36,179 nucleotides of DNA. It comes from Phycisphaerae bacterium (GTDB lineage Bacteria > Planctomycetota > Phycisphaerae > Sedimentisphaerales > Anaerobacaceae). Each line of letters opens with the position of its first letter. Within the stretch, counting starts at the first letter, position 1. A model generated the notes under the pieces. The model did no database searches. It had not been told where the DNA came from and saw only the letters and a list, made by a program, of their open reading frames with translations. The position numbers and the translations under genes are program-made. Shown here one piece after another: positions 1 to 8,368 of the stretch. Where the stretch lies: positions 1 to 36,179 of the forward strand of contig JAIPFM010000032.1 in assembly GCA_021736645.1 (NCBI GenBank), written 5' to 3'.

Positions 1-63
1 GATTTTCTCAAGATTTGTGCTATTGACGAACGAAAGACAAACGTATATAGTGCTTCGTTCTTC

Positions 64-137
64 GGGCGATTAGCTCAGTTGGCTAGAGCACCTGCTTTAC
101 ACGCAGGGGGTCACTGGTTCGAGTCCAGTATCGCCCA
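64..137 (+). tRNA. tRNA-Val (anticodon UAC)
   Basis: A full cloverleaf can be drawn. The acceptor stem pairs GGGCGAT (64-70) with ATCGCCC (130-136), with discriminator A at 137. The anticodon stem CCTGC/GCAGG encloses loop TTTACAC with anticodon TAC at 98-100, which reads valine GUA codons. The T arm contains GGTTCGAGTCC. The CCA end is not encoded; the sequence continues ATTTCC. The 3' half is the integration target of the island that follows, and the gene stays intact because the inserted element restores its 3' end. Confidence 0.96.
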
Positions 138-140
138 TTT
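93..140 (+). repeat. attL core: 3' end of tRNA-Val, 48-bp direct repeat
   Basis: These 48 bp, from the anticodon stem to three T residues past the tRNA, recur exactly at 8242-8289 in the same orientation. This is the usual signature of tyrosine-integrase insertion into a tRNA gene. An integrase N-terminal domain starts 117 bp downstream, on the expected side. Confidence 0.9.
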
Positions 141-208
141 CCGAAACCCTTTTAAGCGAAGGGTTTGCGTAAAATCATCCCTGTGTCATTCATCTCGATA
201 AATGCTGT

Positions 209-231
209 GCTACACTTATGACTACACTTTT
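209..231 (+). repeat. Candidate left arm-type integrase site (paired CTACAC, 12 bp apart)
   Basis: CTACACTT occurs at 210 and again at 222. The 23-bp block matches 8117-8139 at the other island end with one mismatch, in the same orientation. It lies between attL and the integrase start, where lambda-type integrases commonly have arm sites. Binding by the integrase is inference. Confidence 0.5.
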
Positions 232-256
232 AAGGCATTTTTATGAGGTGAACACT

Positions 257-775
257 ATGTCCAGGAGTAGACCAGCATCAAATCCAGTTTCGTACCATAA
301 ACACACAAAGCAATACTACGTTACAAGAGGTGGGAGAAGGATATATCTGGGAGTTGACAAGGATATTGCCTTAGACAAGTACCACCGGCTGAACTTAGGT
401 ATCGAGCCTGTTCAGCCAGAATCAGTTCCGAAGAACAACATCACGGCCAAAGAATTGGCTAATCGTTTTTTGGTAGTGCAGCAGGCAAACTGGCAGAACC
501 CTAAGAGCACACTTAAATGCTATAAGGATTGGCTAGGTCGCTTCTTGAAGGATCATCCAAAGTTGTGGGTGGCTGACTTTACAGTTGAAAAGTTTGCTGC
601 ATGGAAACTCTCATTGAAGGAACGTGACTATTCCCCTGAATCTATCAATCATTATCTGGGGGCGGTAAGGGCAATGTTAACATTTGCCGAAGACACAGGC
701 CTCATTGAAAAAACACCCAAGCTGAAACGTGTTAAAAATGCCACGCGAGTTGGATTAGGCCATTGCTGCTGGTAG
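257..775 (+). pseudogene. Tyrosine recombinase (phage-type integrase), N-terminal part only
   Basis: The start at 257 follows a GAGGTG ribosome-binding site; an upstream in-frame ATG at 218 lacks one. The 172-residue product has a short basic N-terminus with a YHKHTKQYYV-type strand resembling the arm-binding region of PVC integrases. A helical SAM-like core-binding domain follows (about residues 60-165), with the typical SINHYLGAVRAMLTFAEDTG segment. The reading frame then ends at GLGHCCW. The catalytic domain with its R..HxxR..Y residues, normally another 170 residues or so, is absent in every frame downstream. The gene is therefore a deletion remnant, although the DNA-binding part could still be made. 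It is the presumed former integrase of the surrounding island. Confidence 0.85.
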
Positions 776-929
776 AAGCCTCTTTATGCCTGAGGAAGCG
801 CAAAAAAAAGAACGAGCCATTCAGGCTCGGTCGTCGTCTCTCGCGAAACTCCATGTTGAGGCCAATACTGATCCTCAGGGCGTCAACCCGTCTTTACAGA
901 ATGTCCCACCTTCCTCACTGCCCTACTGA
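759..929 (+). pseudogene. Possible C-terminal tail of the same integrase, out of frame
   Basis: Directly after the integrase frame breaks, a frame shifted by one base is open from 759, just past a TAG, to TGA at 927-929. It would encode a charged, low-complexity tail containing MPEEAQKKER. This could be the end of the original integrase joined on by an internal deletion. No conserved integrase motif lies in these 56 codons, so the assignment rests on position and the absence of a start signal. It could equally be chance coding. Confidence 0.3.
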
Positions 930-1723
930 GCTTACTGTATATGCCATAATCTACACCAAGACCTACACCAAAGACCATCGAATCCCCGATTGGCACTCAG
1001 CAGGACCATTTTGTTCACGGATTACATCCGTGAGGTCAATATCCTGAATTTGTCTTGAAATACCGGCGTTTGCGACATTTCTATGGTGAAAAACACCGTA
1101 ATGTGGGCTAGGGGTACACCAATATAATACAACTACGGGCCACCCATACCGCAATGGTTTTCACAGTGTTTGTAGTCATTGACATTTGCCAGACTCTTGT
1201 ATAGGTTCTCCCAAAAAAGCTAGCGGTCCTTTCGTTGACTACGATTAAAGTTCGTTTCACATAAACGCAAAATTGCCATGCGAATACCATTTGCCTATGC
1301 TTACCTATATTGTCAAATCCCATACTTTTGCTCTAGGAATTTGAGTGCGTCCTGCGGCGATTATGAAAACCCTATTGAGTTCTGTCACTCACTACCGATT
1401 GTGCGAATCCAATAATTCCACTTTGTTTGGCGTTTTTTTTTGAAAAAAGATGACATTCTATCGCCCTTTTCGACGCCACTGTCTTGTGGAGAGGAAAGAC
1501 CAGACAAACAGAGGCCCTTTAAAGACAGGAGAGCTGCTCCAATCACTCTCCAAACTCGAATACGCTGCAAAAAAAATGCTGAAAAATAGGTATATCTACG
1601 TAGCATAATTGAAAGAAAGATCTACGGTGGCTATTGCACAGTTTTTACATCTGTAATAGAATCGTACGAGATCAACATTTCAAGAGAATGCTAGAGATCT
1701 TTTTGCGATTAAGGAGACAGAGA
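930..1723. other. Non-coding or decayed island DNA
   Basis: About 0.8 kb of AT-rich sequence with no convincing gene. It contains a paired CTACAC element at 951-968 and a perfect 8-bp hairpin (1015-1022 with 1026-1033, 3-nt loop). The short open frames on the minus strand have no ribosome-binding sites and no recognisable domains, so I leave them out. Confidence 0.5.
951..968 (+). repeat. Third paired CTACAC element, 12 bp apart
   Basis: CTACACC occurs at 951 and 963, the same 12-bp spacing as at 210/222 and 8118/8130, but with CC instead of TT after the CTACA core. It lies just past the integrase remnant. It may be another arm-type site or coincidence. Confidence 0.35.
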
Positions 1724-1780
1724 ATGCCTAGACGAACAGAACTTTTTTTTCTATTGCCTGCAATCGTAGCCATCTCGTAG
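1724..1780 (+). pseudogene. Beginning of a broken exported-protein gene (18 codons)
   Basis: A good ribosome-binding site (AAGGAG, 1711-1716 region) precedes an ATG that opens a frame for MPRRTELFFLLPAIVAIS. This resembles the first half of a signal peptide, with a basic N-terminus and a hydrophobic core. The frame then hits TAG. The following 350 bp show no continuing coding pattern in any frame. The likely reading is the 5' end of a decayed secreted-protein gene; a leader peptide is an alternative. Confidence 0.35.
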
Positions 1781-2137
1781 ACGAAAAGCTGGTCGATAAA
1801 GGTGAGGGAACTGTCACACAAATCGAAAATCAAAACTCTTCAGCCATGTGGTCGCCACGCCGCTCGCGCGTCAGGCAATGGTCTTGGTGCATAAATGACT
1901 AATGATCCGTCAATAAACATCACTCCTGCAGGCATTAGAGTAGTCATGCCTTATGACAAAGAAAAGAACAAAGCCCCCTGAGTCTTGATGTGCCCAGACA
2001 GGTTCATCCCTCAATGCAGCAAGAAAGGAGGTCATGCCATATTGGTGAACTGAAATGTTACAGCAGCTTTGCAGTGCTACACACTGTTTAAGTTTGATCG
2101 AGGACAGAGACAACATTTTTTGGAAAGGAGAAAAACC
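1781..2137. other. Intergenic stretch before the HYR-repeat gene
   Basis: About 360 bp without a supported gene. It must hold the promoter of the downstream gene, but I see no clear -35/-10 pair. It ends in a strong ribosome-binding site, GGAAAGGAG, just before 2138. Confidence 0.4.
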
Positions 2138-4267
2138 ATGTCAAAGAAACTGAGAGTATCACTGATCGCCTTGGTTATGTGCGTCTTATTGCCCTTAGTG
2201 ACTCACGCAGACATTGACCAAGACGGAGATCTCAACGTCATTAACGATCCGGGAAATCCCTCTGATGGCCTGGCCTATCTGGACCTGAGTTACAGTTTTG
2301 GCAAAACCAAATCAGAAGCCCTGGCTAACGCACAAGTTACCTACCCCAGCGCCAGGCTGGCCCAGCCGAGTGAATTTGAACACTTGTTCGACGCCAGTGG
2401 TCTGCAATATTACACTGGTGACAACAAAGGAACTATGGCCGATCTGTTTGGTAAGGATCAGGGGCATGTAATAAACGTATGTAGAGATGCAGAAGTAGGC
2501 ACTTTGTTACTCTATAAACTCACTGATAGCATTCCTCAAAATGCTTCCAACATACTGATATATGGGCTACCAGATGAGGATAATTATTATAACGAATTAA
2601 GTATCTACCGAGATGGAATCTACATTAGCTGGGGCGGCTACAGTCCTCCCGACGATCCTTCCCACTGGTTAATCGGTTGGCTCATTGTTGTCCCAACATT
2701 ACAGAATCAATCGCCCATTGCAAATGCCGGCGATGACCAAACCGTTGAGCAGGACAGTCGAGATGGAGCAGTCATTGCACTGGACGGATCAGATTCCAGC
2801 GATCCTGATGAGGGTAGTTTGACTTACATATGGACATGGGTTGGGGGAACAGCCCAGGGCATAACCGCGATCGTGACACTCCCCCTTGGGACTACGGAAG
2901 TGACATTGACGGTCAGTGATGGACAAGATAGTGACTCGGACACAGTGCGTATCTCGATCCAGGATACCACTGCGCCGGTCCTCACCGTACCAGACGACAA
3001 GCAGGCCGAACAGGCAAATCTCGCGGGCACGGCAGTGGACATTGGGCAGGCGTCGGCAGAGGATATCTGCGATGCAGATGTCGAAATCACCAATGACGCC
3101 CCACCGTTCTTCCCGTTGGGACAGACCACCGTGACCTGGACGGCCACGGATGACAGCGGCAACGCAGCAACGGGGACACAAATCGTAACGGTTGTGGATA
3201 CAACTGTGCCAGTCCTCACTGTACCTGGTGACAAGCAGGCCGAACAGGCAAATCTCGCGGGCACGGCAGTGGACGTCGGTCAGGCCTCGGCAGAGGATAT
3301 CTGCGATGCAGATATAGACATCACCAATGACGCCCCACCGTTCTTCCCGTTGGGACAAACGACCGTGACCTGGACGGCCACGGACGACAGCGGCAACACG
3401 GCCACAGGCACACAAATCGTAACGGTTGTGGATACCACTGCGCCAGCCCTCACTGTACCGGAAGACACGCAGGCCGAGCAGGCCAATCTCGCAGGTACGG
3501 CTGTCGACATCGGCCAGGCTTCGGCAGAGGATATCTGCGATGCAGATATAGACATCACCAATGACGCGCCACCGTTCTTCCCGTTGGGACAAACGACCGT
3601 GACCTGGACGGCCACGGATGACAGTGGCAACGCAGCAACGGGGACACAAATCGTAACGGTTGTGGATACAACTGTGCCAGTCCTCACTGTGCCCGGTGAC
3701 AAGCAGGCCGAACAGGCAAATCTCGCGGGCACGGCAGTAGACATTGGCAAGGCCTCGGCAGAGGACATCTGCGATTCAGATGTTGAAATTGCCAATGATG
3801 CGCCAATGATCTTCCCATTGGGGCAGACGATTGTGACCTGGACGGCCACGGATGACAGCGGAAACGCAGCAACGGGGACACAAATCGTGACGGTTGTAGA
3901 TACCACTGCGCCGACTGTTGTCAGTGTCTCTGCGGATCCTGAGACACTTTGGCCAGCCAACCACAAGATGGTGGAAGTGACAATATCTGTGGTCGCTGAG
4001 GATATCTGTGATGCGGAGGTAGAGTGCGCAATCCTAAGCGTAACTAGCAACGAGGAGACTGACGGTCCAGGCGATGGAAACACAGAGCCGGACTGGGAAA
4101 TTTCAGGTTCCCTAACGGTCAACCTGCGTGCTGAGCGTTCGGGCAGTGGTGAAGACCGCGTGTATACTATAACGGTCGCCTGCACAGACGACTCCGGCAA
4201 CGAAAGTACAGCGACAGTCGAGGTCACCGTGCCCCATGACAAGGGTAAAGGTGGGAAGAAAAAGTAG
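2138..4267 (+). CDS. Secreted PKD/HYR-repeat surface protein
   Basis: The 709-aa product starts at 2138 behind GGAAAGGAG. It begins with a cleavable signal peptide (about residues 1-24, ending THA before DIDQDG). An N-terminal globular region of about 170 residues that I do not recognise follows. Next is a PKD-like domain (about 190-275, with NAGDDQTVEQD and DGSDSSDPD). Then come four HYR modules of exactly 78 residues (TTAPVLTVP... PLGQTTVTWTATDDSGN), a divergent fifth HYR-like module, and a basic Lys/Gly tail, HDKGKGGKKK. HYR and PKD modules are immunoglobulin-like folds found in bacterial adhesins and surface glycan-binding proteins, so a role in surface attachment is inferred. There is no LPXTG, PEP-CTERM or type IX signal; the basic tail may contact the envelope. 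A long antisense frame over the repeats is a shadow. Confidence 0.9.
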   Translation: MSKKLRVSLIALVMCVLLPLVTHADIDQDGDLNVINDPGNPSDGLAYLDLSYSFGKTKSEALANAQVTYPSARLAQPSEFEHLFDASGLQYYTGDNKGTMADLFGKDQGHVINVCRDAEVGTLLLYKLTDSIPQNASNILIYGLPDEDNYYNELSIYRDGIYISWGGYSPPDDPSHWLIGWLIVVPTLQNQSPIANAGDDQTVEQDSRDGAVIALDGSDSSDPDEGSLTYIWTWVGGTAQGITAIVTLPLGTTEVTLTVSDGQDSDSDTVRISIQDTTAPVLTVPDDKQAEQANLAGTAVDIGQASAEDICDADVEITNDAPPFFPLGQTTVTWTATDDSGNAATGTQIVTVVDTTVPVLTVPGDKQAEQANLAGTAVDVGQASAEDICDADIDITNDAPPFFPLGQTTVTWTATDDSGNTATGTQIVTVVDTTAPALTVPEDTQAEQANLAGTAVDIGQASAEDICDADIDITNDAPPFFPLGQTTVTWTATDDSGNAATGTQIVTVVDTTVPVLTVPGDKQAEQANLAGTAVDIGKASAEDICDSDVEIANDAPMIFPLGQTIVTWTATDDSGNAATGTQIVTVVDTTAPTVVSVSADPETLWPANHKMVEVTISVVAEDICDAEVECAILSVTSNEETDGPGDGNTEPDWEISGSLTVNLRAERSGSGEDRVYTITVACTDDSGNESTATVEVTVPHDKGKGGKKK
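2963..3898 (+). repeat. Four tandem 234-bp (78-codon) HYR repeats
   Basis: The landmark GATAC(C/A)ACTG(C/T)GCC recurs at 2963, 3197, 3431, 3665 and 3899, giving an exact 234-bp period. Units are highly similar at DNA level but patchwork. Units 2 and 4 share their first roughly 75 bp, units 2 and 3 share the middle, and units 1, 3 and 4 share the tail. The length keeps frame, so copy number could change without breaking the protein. Confidence 0.95.
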
Positions 4268-4292
4268 GTTTACGTTCGAAGTATTGATTTAA

Positions 4293-4326
4293 GGAACGGG
4301 CCATCTCCTACAAGATGGCCTGTTCC
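4293..4326 (+). terminator. Stem-loop after the HYR gene
   Basis: GGAACGGGCCATCT (4293-4306) pairs with AGATGGCCTGTTCC (4313-4326). This gives a 14-bp stem with one G-T wobble and a 6-nt loop, 25 bp after the stop codon. No T tract follows, so it may be a weak terminator, an attenuator or an mRNA-stabilising hairpin ahead of the next gene. Confidence 0.55.
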
Positions 4327-4351
4327 TGTCATGATACCGAAAGGTTCCGGT

Positions 4352-5113
4352 ATGGTGCATGCAGCTCCAATTTTGATGGTGATCACAATCGTCCATACGC
4401 TACTGCCTTCTGCAGTAGAACGGCTTGACACCCAGCGAACGGATTCTCAATATCGTGTCTTTTTTGACGATTTTGAAACCGGTCGATTGGATACTACGCG
4501 ATGGCAACGCACACAGGAAGGCGACTTCAAGGAGGCCAACGTTGATGTGATGGATGTTGAGCTTGGTGATGGCGTCGATTACCGACTGCGTGTTCAAGGC
4601 AACACAATGGGGACACACGACGATACGGTAAAGTTTCTGGGCGTCAGGAGTGTCGAGCCAATCGTGTTTACGCCAAGAGCCGTAGTGTCTTTCGATCTTG
4701 ACTGGAATCAGCAGACTAACGGCTGCTATCTCACGGCAGCCGTGTACCTGTGCCCCACGGCAACCTCGAAAAACCCGCGGGACGAAGCGGATTGGCTCAA
4801 GTTCGAGTATGTCGGCGTACCGCCCGGCAAGAAGGCCCGTAGCGTAGTGGCAAGAAAGACGAGGGGGAGAGTGCAATACCTTCATCGAGATGGGTGGCCA
4901 GAAGACCGTCAAGGCAGAGGCATCGGCAATCAGCATATTGACATCATGAGGGATGGCAACGGATTCCATATCCTAGAGAATGGCCGGCAACTCTACCGCA
5001 CCCCGTCTCATGACTTGCACTTTGACGAGGTGTATATCTATCTTCAGATGAGTAGCCATAGCAACTATCCCAGCCGGGAGGTCTATTTTGACAATATCAC
5101 CATTTCGGAATAA
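4352..5113 (+). CDS. Secreted concanavalin A/LamG-like protein
   Basis: I place the start at 4352, where GAAAGG stands 7 nt upstream; the ATG at 4331 abuts the preceding hairpin and has no such site. The 253-aa product has an N-terminal hydrophobic signal segment (about residues 3-22). A beta-rich body resembles a concanavalin A-like jelly roll: it opens with FFDDFETGRLDTTRW, has a strand with VSFDLDWNQQ in the middle, and ends EVYFDNITISE. Many exported lectin-like or laminarinase-fold proteins look like this. No glycosidase ExDxxE motif is evident, so a binding role is more likely than catalysis. It probably follows the HYR gene in one transcript, within the island cargo. Confidence 0.75.
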   Translation: MVHAAPILMVITIVHTLLPSAVERLDTQRTDSQYRVFFDDFETGRLDTTRWQRTQEGDFKEANVDVMDVELGDGVDYRLRVQGNTMGTHDDTVKFLGVRSVEPIVFTPRAVVSFDLDWNQQTNGCYLTAAVYLCPTATSKNPRDEADWLKFEYVGVPPGKKARSVVARKTRGRVQYLHRDGWPEDRQGRGIGNQHIDIMRDGNGFHILENGRQLYRTPSHDLHFDEVYIYLQMSSHSNYPSREVYFDNITISE

Positions 5114-5210
5114 CGCATTCACTCCACTGCCTACAGCATCAGTTCTTTGGTGAGGTAACCTGCGAACAACTATGGAATACAACGAACCTGCATAGAAGGA
5201 GAAATCGGCC

Positions 5211-6602
5211 ATGAGACCAAAGCACACGACTAGGCTTTCTATAACTTGCGCGTCCGTCCTAACCGTCGTAGTGTTGTTGCTCATCTGGTTGAAGCCGGCA
5301 TATGGCCAGGACGAAAAAAAGATCGTTAATGTAGACGAGTCAGTCAATCCAGGCACGGCATTGGCAGTTGCAGAGGAAGAATCAATTGCATCTGATCAGG
5401 CGTCTCAGACGGATGATTCGGTGGCAGTCCCTACCCCCTCTGAAAAAGCAGTTCGTTTCTATAGGAGCGGTTTGTGGTGGTGGAGTGTCCAAGAGATCTG
5501 GTCCTGGTTCATCCCGGCCTTAATCCTCTTCACGGGCCTTTCGGGACGTCTGGGCCGTTTTACAGAACGTATTGGAAAGAAGCAGGTGATCGTGACAATA
5601 CTCTTCGTTGCCATCTACTTCTTGATTGACTTTTTGCTCACCCTACCGGTGAACTACTTTGCGGGGTATGCACGGGCCCACGCCTACGGATTATCCAATC
5701 AGACACTGGGCCGGTGGCTAAAGGGTGCGGCAGTCAATTCTGGAACCATGATGGTATTGTACATCATCGGCTTTGCGGTTTTGCGAATTCTCATACAACG
5801 AAGCCCCCGTCGCTGGTGGGCCTATTCCAGTGCAGTCGTGGCTGCCATTATCTTTTTCTATTTGATGATCCATCCAGTCTGGGTGGCACCTCTGCTAAAC
5901 CGTTACGGTCCACTACAGGACAAGACACTGGAAGCAGACATTCTTGCCCTGGCTGATCGTGCAGGTATTGAAGGAGGCCGAGTCTTTGAGGTGGACATGA
6001 GCAGGGACACCAAGGCCCTCAACGCCTCGGTCAGAGGTATCGGCAAGACCAAACGCATTGTCTTCTGGGATACACTGACATCCCGACTCGATCACGATGA
6101 AGTTCTGGTCGTCATGGCACACGAGATGGGGCATTACGTGCTTCATCACATGTACAGAACCTGGATTTCCATTTCCCTTGTCTACGGTTTGGGTCTGTTC
6201 CTAACCGACCGCATGGGACGCAGGATTATTCAGAAATACCAATCTCGGCTGGGCTTTCAAAACCTGCATGATGTGGGAGCCGTCCCTCTCTTTATGCTGA
6301 TATCAGGTATCCTCTTCTTCGCAATGGCTCCACTCTTGAATGCGGACAGCCGTTATCGCGAACGGCAAGCCGACCAATTCGCTCTGGAGCTCACCCACAA
6401 CAACCATGCCATGGCACAGAGTTTTGTTGCTCTACAATCCACGAATCTTGCCGTTCCCTACGCCCACTGGTTTGACAAACTCCTCCGGAGAACACATCCA
6501 TCCCTCGGAGAACGCATAGACTTCGCCAACACGTACCGCCCCTGGGAAGAAGGCAAACCAGGGCGATATGATAAGCTCTTTGCACCCGTGAATAACAGAT
6601 AA
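5211..6602 (+). CDS. M48 family zinc metalloprotease, STE24/CAAX-protease type
   Basis: A 463-aa integral membrane protease, starting after AGGAG. It has an N-terminal signal or anchor segment (about 12-32), a Ser/Thr/acidic linker (about 33-80), and several membrane helices (about 98-118, 125-150, 178-196, 205-225). The zinc site HEMGH is at residues 304-308 and the third ligand is E384 in ERQAD. Further hydrophobic segments around 320-372 match the STE24 fold, which encloses a chamber in the membrane. Bacterial members act in envelope protein quality control; no prenylated substrate is expected. An added N-terminal secreted extension is the main difference from minimal STE24 proteins. It is the third intact cargo gene of the tRNA-Val island. 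Confidence 0.92.
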   Translation: MRPKHTTRLSITCASVLTVVVLLLIWLKPAYGQDEKKIVNVDESVNPGTALAVAEEESIASDQASQTDDSVAVPTPSEKAVRFYRSGLWWWSVQEIWSWFIPALILFTGLSGRLGRFTERIGKKQVIVTILFVAIYFLIDFLLTLPVNYFAGYARAHAYGLSNQTLGRWLKGAAVNSGTMMVLYIIGFAVLRILIQRSPRRWWAYSSAVVAAIIFFYLMIHPVWVAPLLNRYGPLQDKTLEADILALADRAGIEGGRVFEVDMSRDTKALNASVRGIGKTKRIVFWDTLTSRLDHDEVLVVMAHEMGHYVLHHMYRTWISISLVYGLGLFLTDRMGRRIIQKYQSRLGFQNLHDVGAVPLFMLISGILFFAMAPLLNADSRYRERQADQFALELTHNNHAMAQSFVALQSTNLAVPYAHWFDKLLRRTHPSLGERIDFANTYRPWEEGKPGRYDKLFAPVNNR

Positions 6603-6849
6603 TAACAGCTACTGGTTCACCATGAGGACGGCTATCACCGTATTCGAGAACACCTTGCACGTAGGGTGCAAAAAGTCTTCCGCAGCATAAACTCCTTTTT
6701 CAAACAAGGATAGGTTCAGTTTGGTTGTTGATATTCGGCCGGATGTGATTTTATTTCAGAAGAATGCTATACCCAAAAACACCACTTGGCCATATGCAGT
6801 GTAAACACCTCCCGTTTCATGTTCGATTGTTTGCGTCACTGCCCCCTAC

Positions 6850-7671
6850 TCAGGCAGCTAGTCTATGGTACGACTTTAGCAAGCCACCCAAACGCTCAAT
6901 GCAAGTGATCTCAGCCTTGTCATCAAGTATGTGTTTAGGTTCAATGATTCGGTCCAACGTTTGATGAATTCGCTCATGATGATAATACAGAGCGAACTGC
7001 TCAAGTACATATTTAAGTTGCCTCACTGAAGACAGAACCAAGTGATCCATGCACTCTGATTTGACCGACTTCACAAAGCGTTCAGCATAGCAATTCAAAT
7101 CAGGGCTTCGCGCAGGAAGCCGCACTGGTTTCACGCCGATGCTCTTGAGTATTCCATGCAATCCATCGGTTCTATACAGCGGATCACGATCATGGATCAG
7201 ATATCGTTTTCCATGCAAGAAACCACTTTCACTATCGGTAAGAATCTTTGCAACTTGTTTCATATAGGGCCCATCCGGTTGTAGCTTAATAGGAGCATAA
7301 AAGACCTTCCGGGTAGCCAGTTCAATCACAAAGAACACCGTGCATCTGACCAGTTTACGCCCTACCAGAAGCTCAATCGTAAAGAAGTCACACGCAGCCA
7401 AAACATCCCAATGACTCTTGATAAACTCATGCCAGGTGGATCGAACGGTTAAGTCGGGTTCAGGATCATAGCCATTTTGAATAAGGATGTTTTTCACGCT
7501 GGATTTGCTAATAGTGTAACCCAGATAAATGACTTGATCCCGGATTTTCTGGTAGCCATACCGGGGATTTTCTTCTTTGAAACGAATCACCAGATTGATA
7601 ATCTCCTGAGTAAGCGGAGGGCGACCAACATATACTCGGTTCACTTTGTGATAATAACTTCCACTGTTTTG
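6850..7671 (-). pseudogene. DDE (rve-type) transposase, 5'-truncated
   Basis: The frame runs from 7671, immediately after stop codons, to 6850. A GTG at 7644 has no convincing ribosome-binding site. It encodes the tail of a helix-turn-helix segment (GRPPLTQEI... ENPRYGYQKI) followed by the whole integrase core. Counting from the GTG, the catalytic triad is D86 (ACDFF), D152 (HDRD) and E188 (AERF), a DD35E spacing. The C-terminus with YYHHERIHQTL is complete. Full-length relatives carry about 70-100 more N-terminal residues of DNA-binding domain, which are missing here. I found no terminal inverted repeats or target duplication. It is probably an insertion-sequence remnant that invaded the island. 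Confidence 0.8.
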
Positions 7672-8116
7672 TCACTATCACATCAGGTATCAATCAATAC
7701 AAAGCGGAACCCGCTACAATACTCTATGATAGGCTACAATCCTCACCAATAACTGCACCAAGATGATCTTGGCAATCAGAAAGACAATCGCAATATCTCT
7801 GATCACCGGAGTGCTTCTATCCCTATAAAATGTTAATCATCGGTTAATGGTTGACAAAGGTGTGCCTGGAACTGCCAATTCTGTTCGTGAGAGTTTTTTA
7901 ACCTGGACAGCCATTGCTGATTCCAATCGTTGTCTGTGTACAAACCAGCGACAGAAGGGCAACATCCTGAAGATGTCCAGTATGTAACAAGAGATCGACT
8001 GGTAATTTGAATTGTTGCGAAGAGTGTGGTGGCAAGATATAATTCAGCCATGAAATTCTCATTGAAAAATAGCTCGATACAAGAAGCCACTACTGAAACG
8101 ACAGGTGATCTTTAGG
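7672..8116. other. Gene-free right end of the island
   Basis: About 450 bp between the transposase remnant and the right arm-like repeat. I see no ribosome-binding-site-supported frame and no recognisable domain. An 85-codon minus-strand frame at 7833-8090 has neither and is not called. Confidence 0.5.
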
Positions 8117-8139
8117 GCTACACTTTTGACTACACTTTT
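8117..8139 (+). repeat. Candidate right arm-type integrase site
   Basis: CTACACTT at 8118 and 8130 repeats the left-end element at 209-231 with a single mismatch (T8126 versus A218). It lies 102 bp inside attR and is in the same orientation as the left copy. Confidence 0.5.
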
Positions 8140-8241
8140 GCGGGTGGATTTAAGGGTATTCAACGGTTTCTACTGTGTTTTAACAGTTGAATAAGTATTG
8201 ATTTTAACGTGATTTAAGTGATTACAGCATTTTGACCGATG

Positions 8242-8289
8242 TGCTTTACACGCAGGGGGTCACTGGTTCGAGTCCAGTATCGCCCATTT
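8242..8289 (+). repeat. attR core: 48-bp copy of the tRNA-Val 3' end
   Basis: This is identical to 93-140, running from the anticodon stem through the T arm and acceptor 3' strand to ATTT. The 5' half of the tRNA is absent, so it cannot fold into a functional tRNA. It marks the right boundary of the island. Confidence 0.9.
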
Positions 8290-8368
8290 ATGCACGTATC
8301 GAATGAATTGTTCCATTTCACATCAGACAAAACCGAGTAGGCTTAAAAGACAAGAATGCCCAGGGTAG

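Larger units (their letters stand above)
93..8289. mobile_element. tRNA-Val-integrated genomic island (about 8.2 kb), probably immobile
   Basis: The element is bounded by a 48-bp direct repeat of the tRNA-Val 3' end, with the intact tRNA on the left and only the repeat on the right. It carries an integrase fragment next to attL, cargo genes for an HYR-repeat surface protein, a secreted lectin-like protein and an M48 membrane protease, and a 5'-truncated transposase near attR. Because the integrase lacks its catalytic domain, the island probably cannot excise without help from another integrase. Confidence 0.8.

Noticed and set aside
1385..1606. Minus-strand 73-codon frame in the island gap
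   Set aside because: Homopolymer runs, no ribosome-binding site and no recognisable domain.
2789..3649. Long minus-strand frames over the HYR repeats
   Set aside because: They exist because the plus-strand repeats are periodic and in frame. They have no ribosome-binding site or domain, and the plus strand is clearly coding.
2963..3898. CRISPR-like or satellite array
   Set aside because: The 234-bp units are coding, in frame and lack spacers; they are protein modules.
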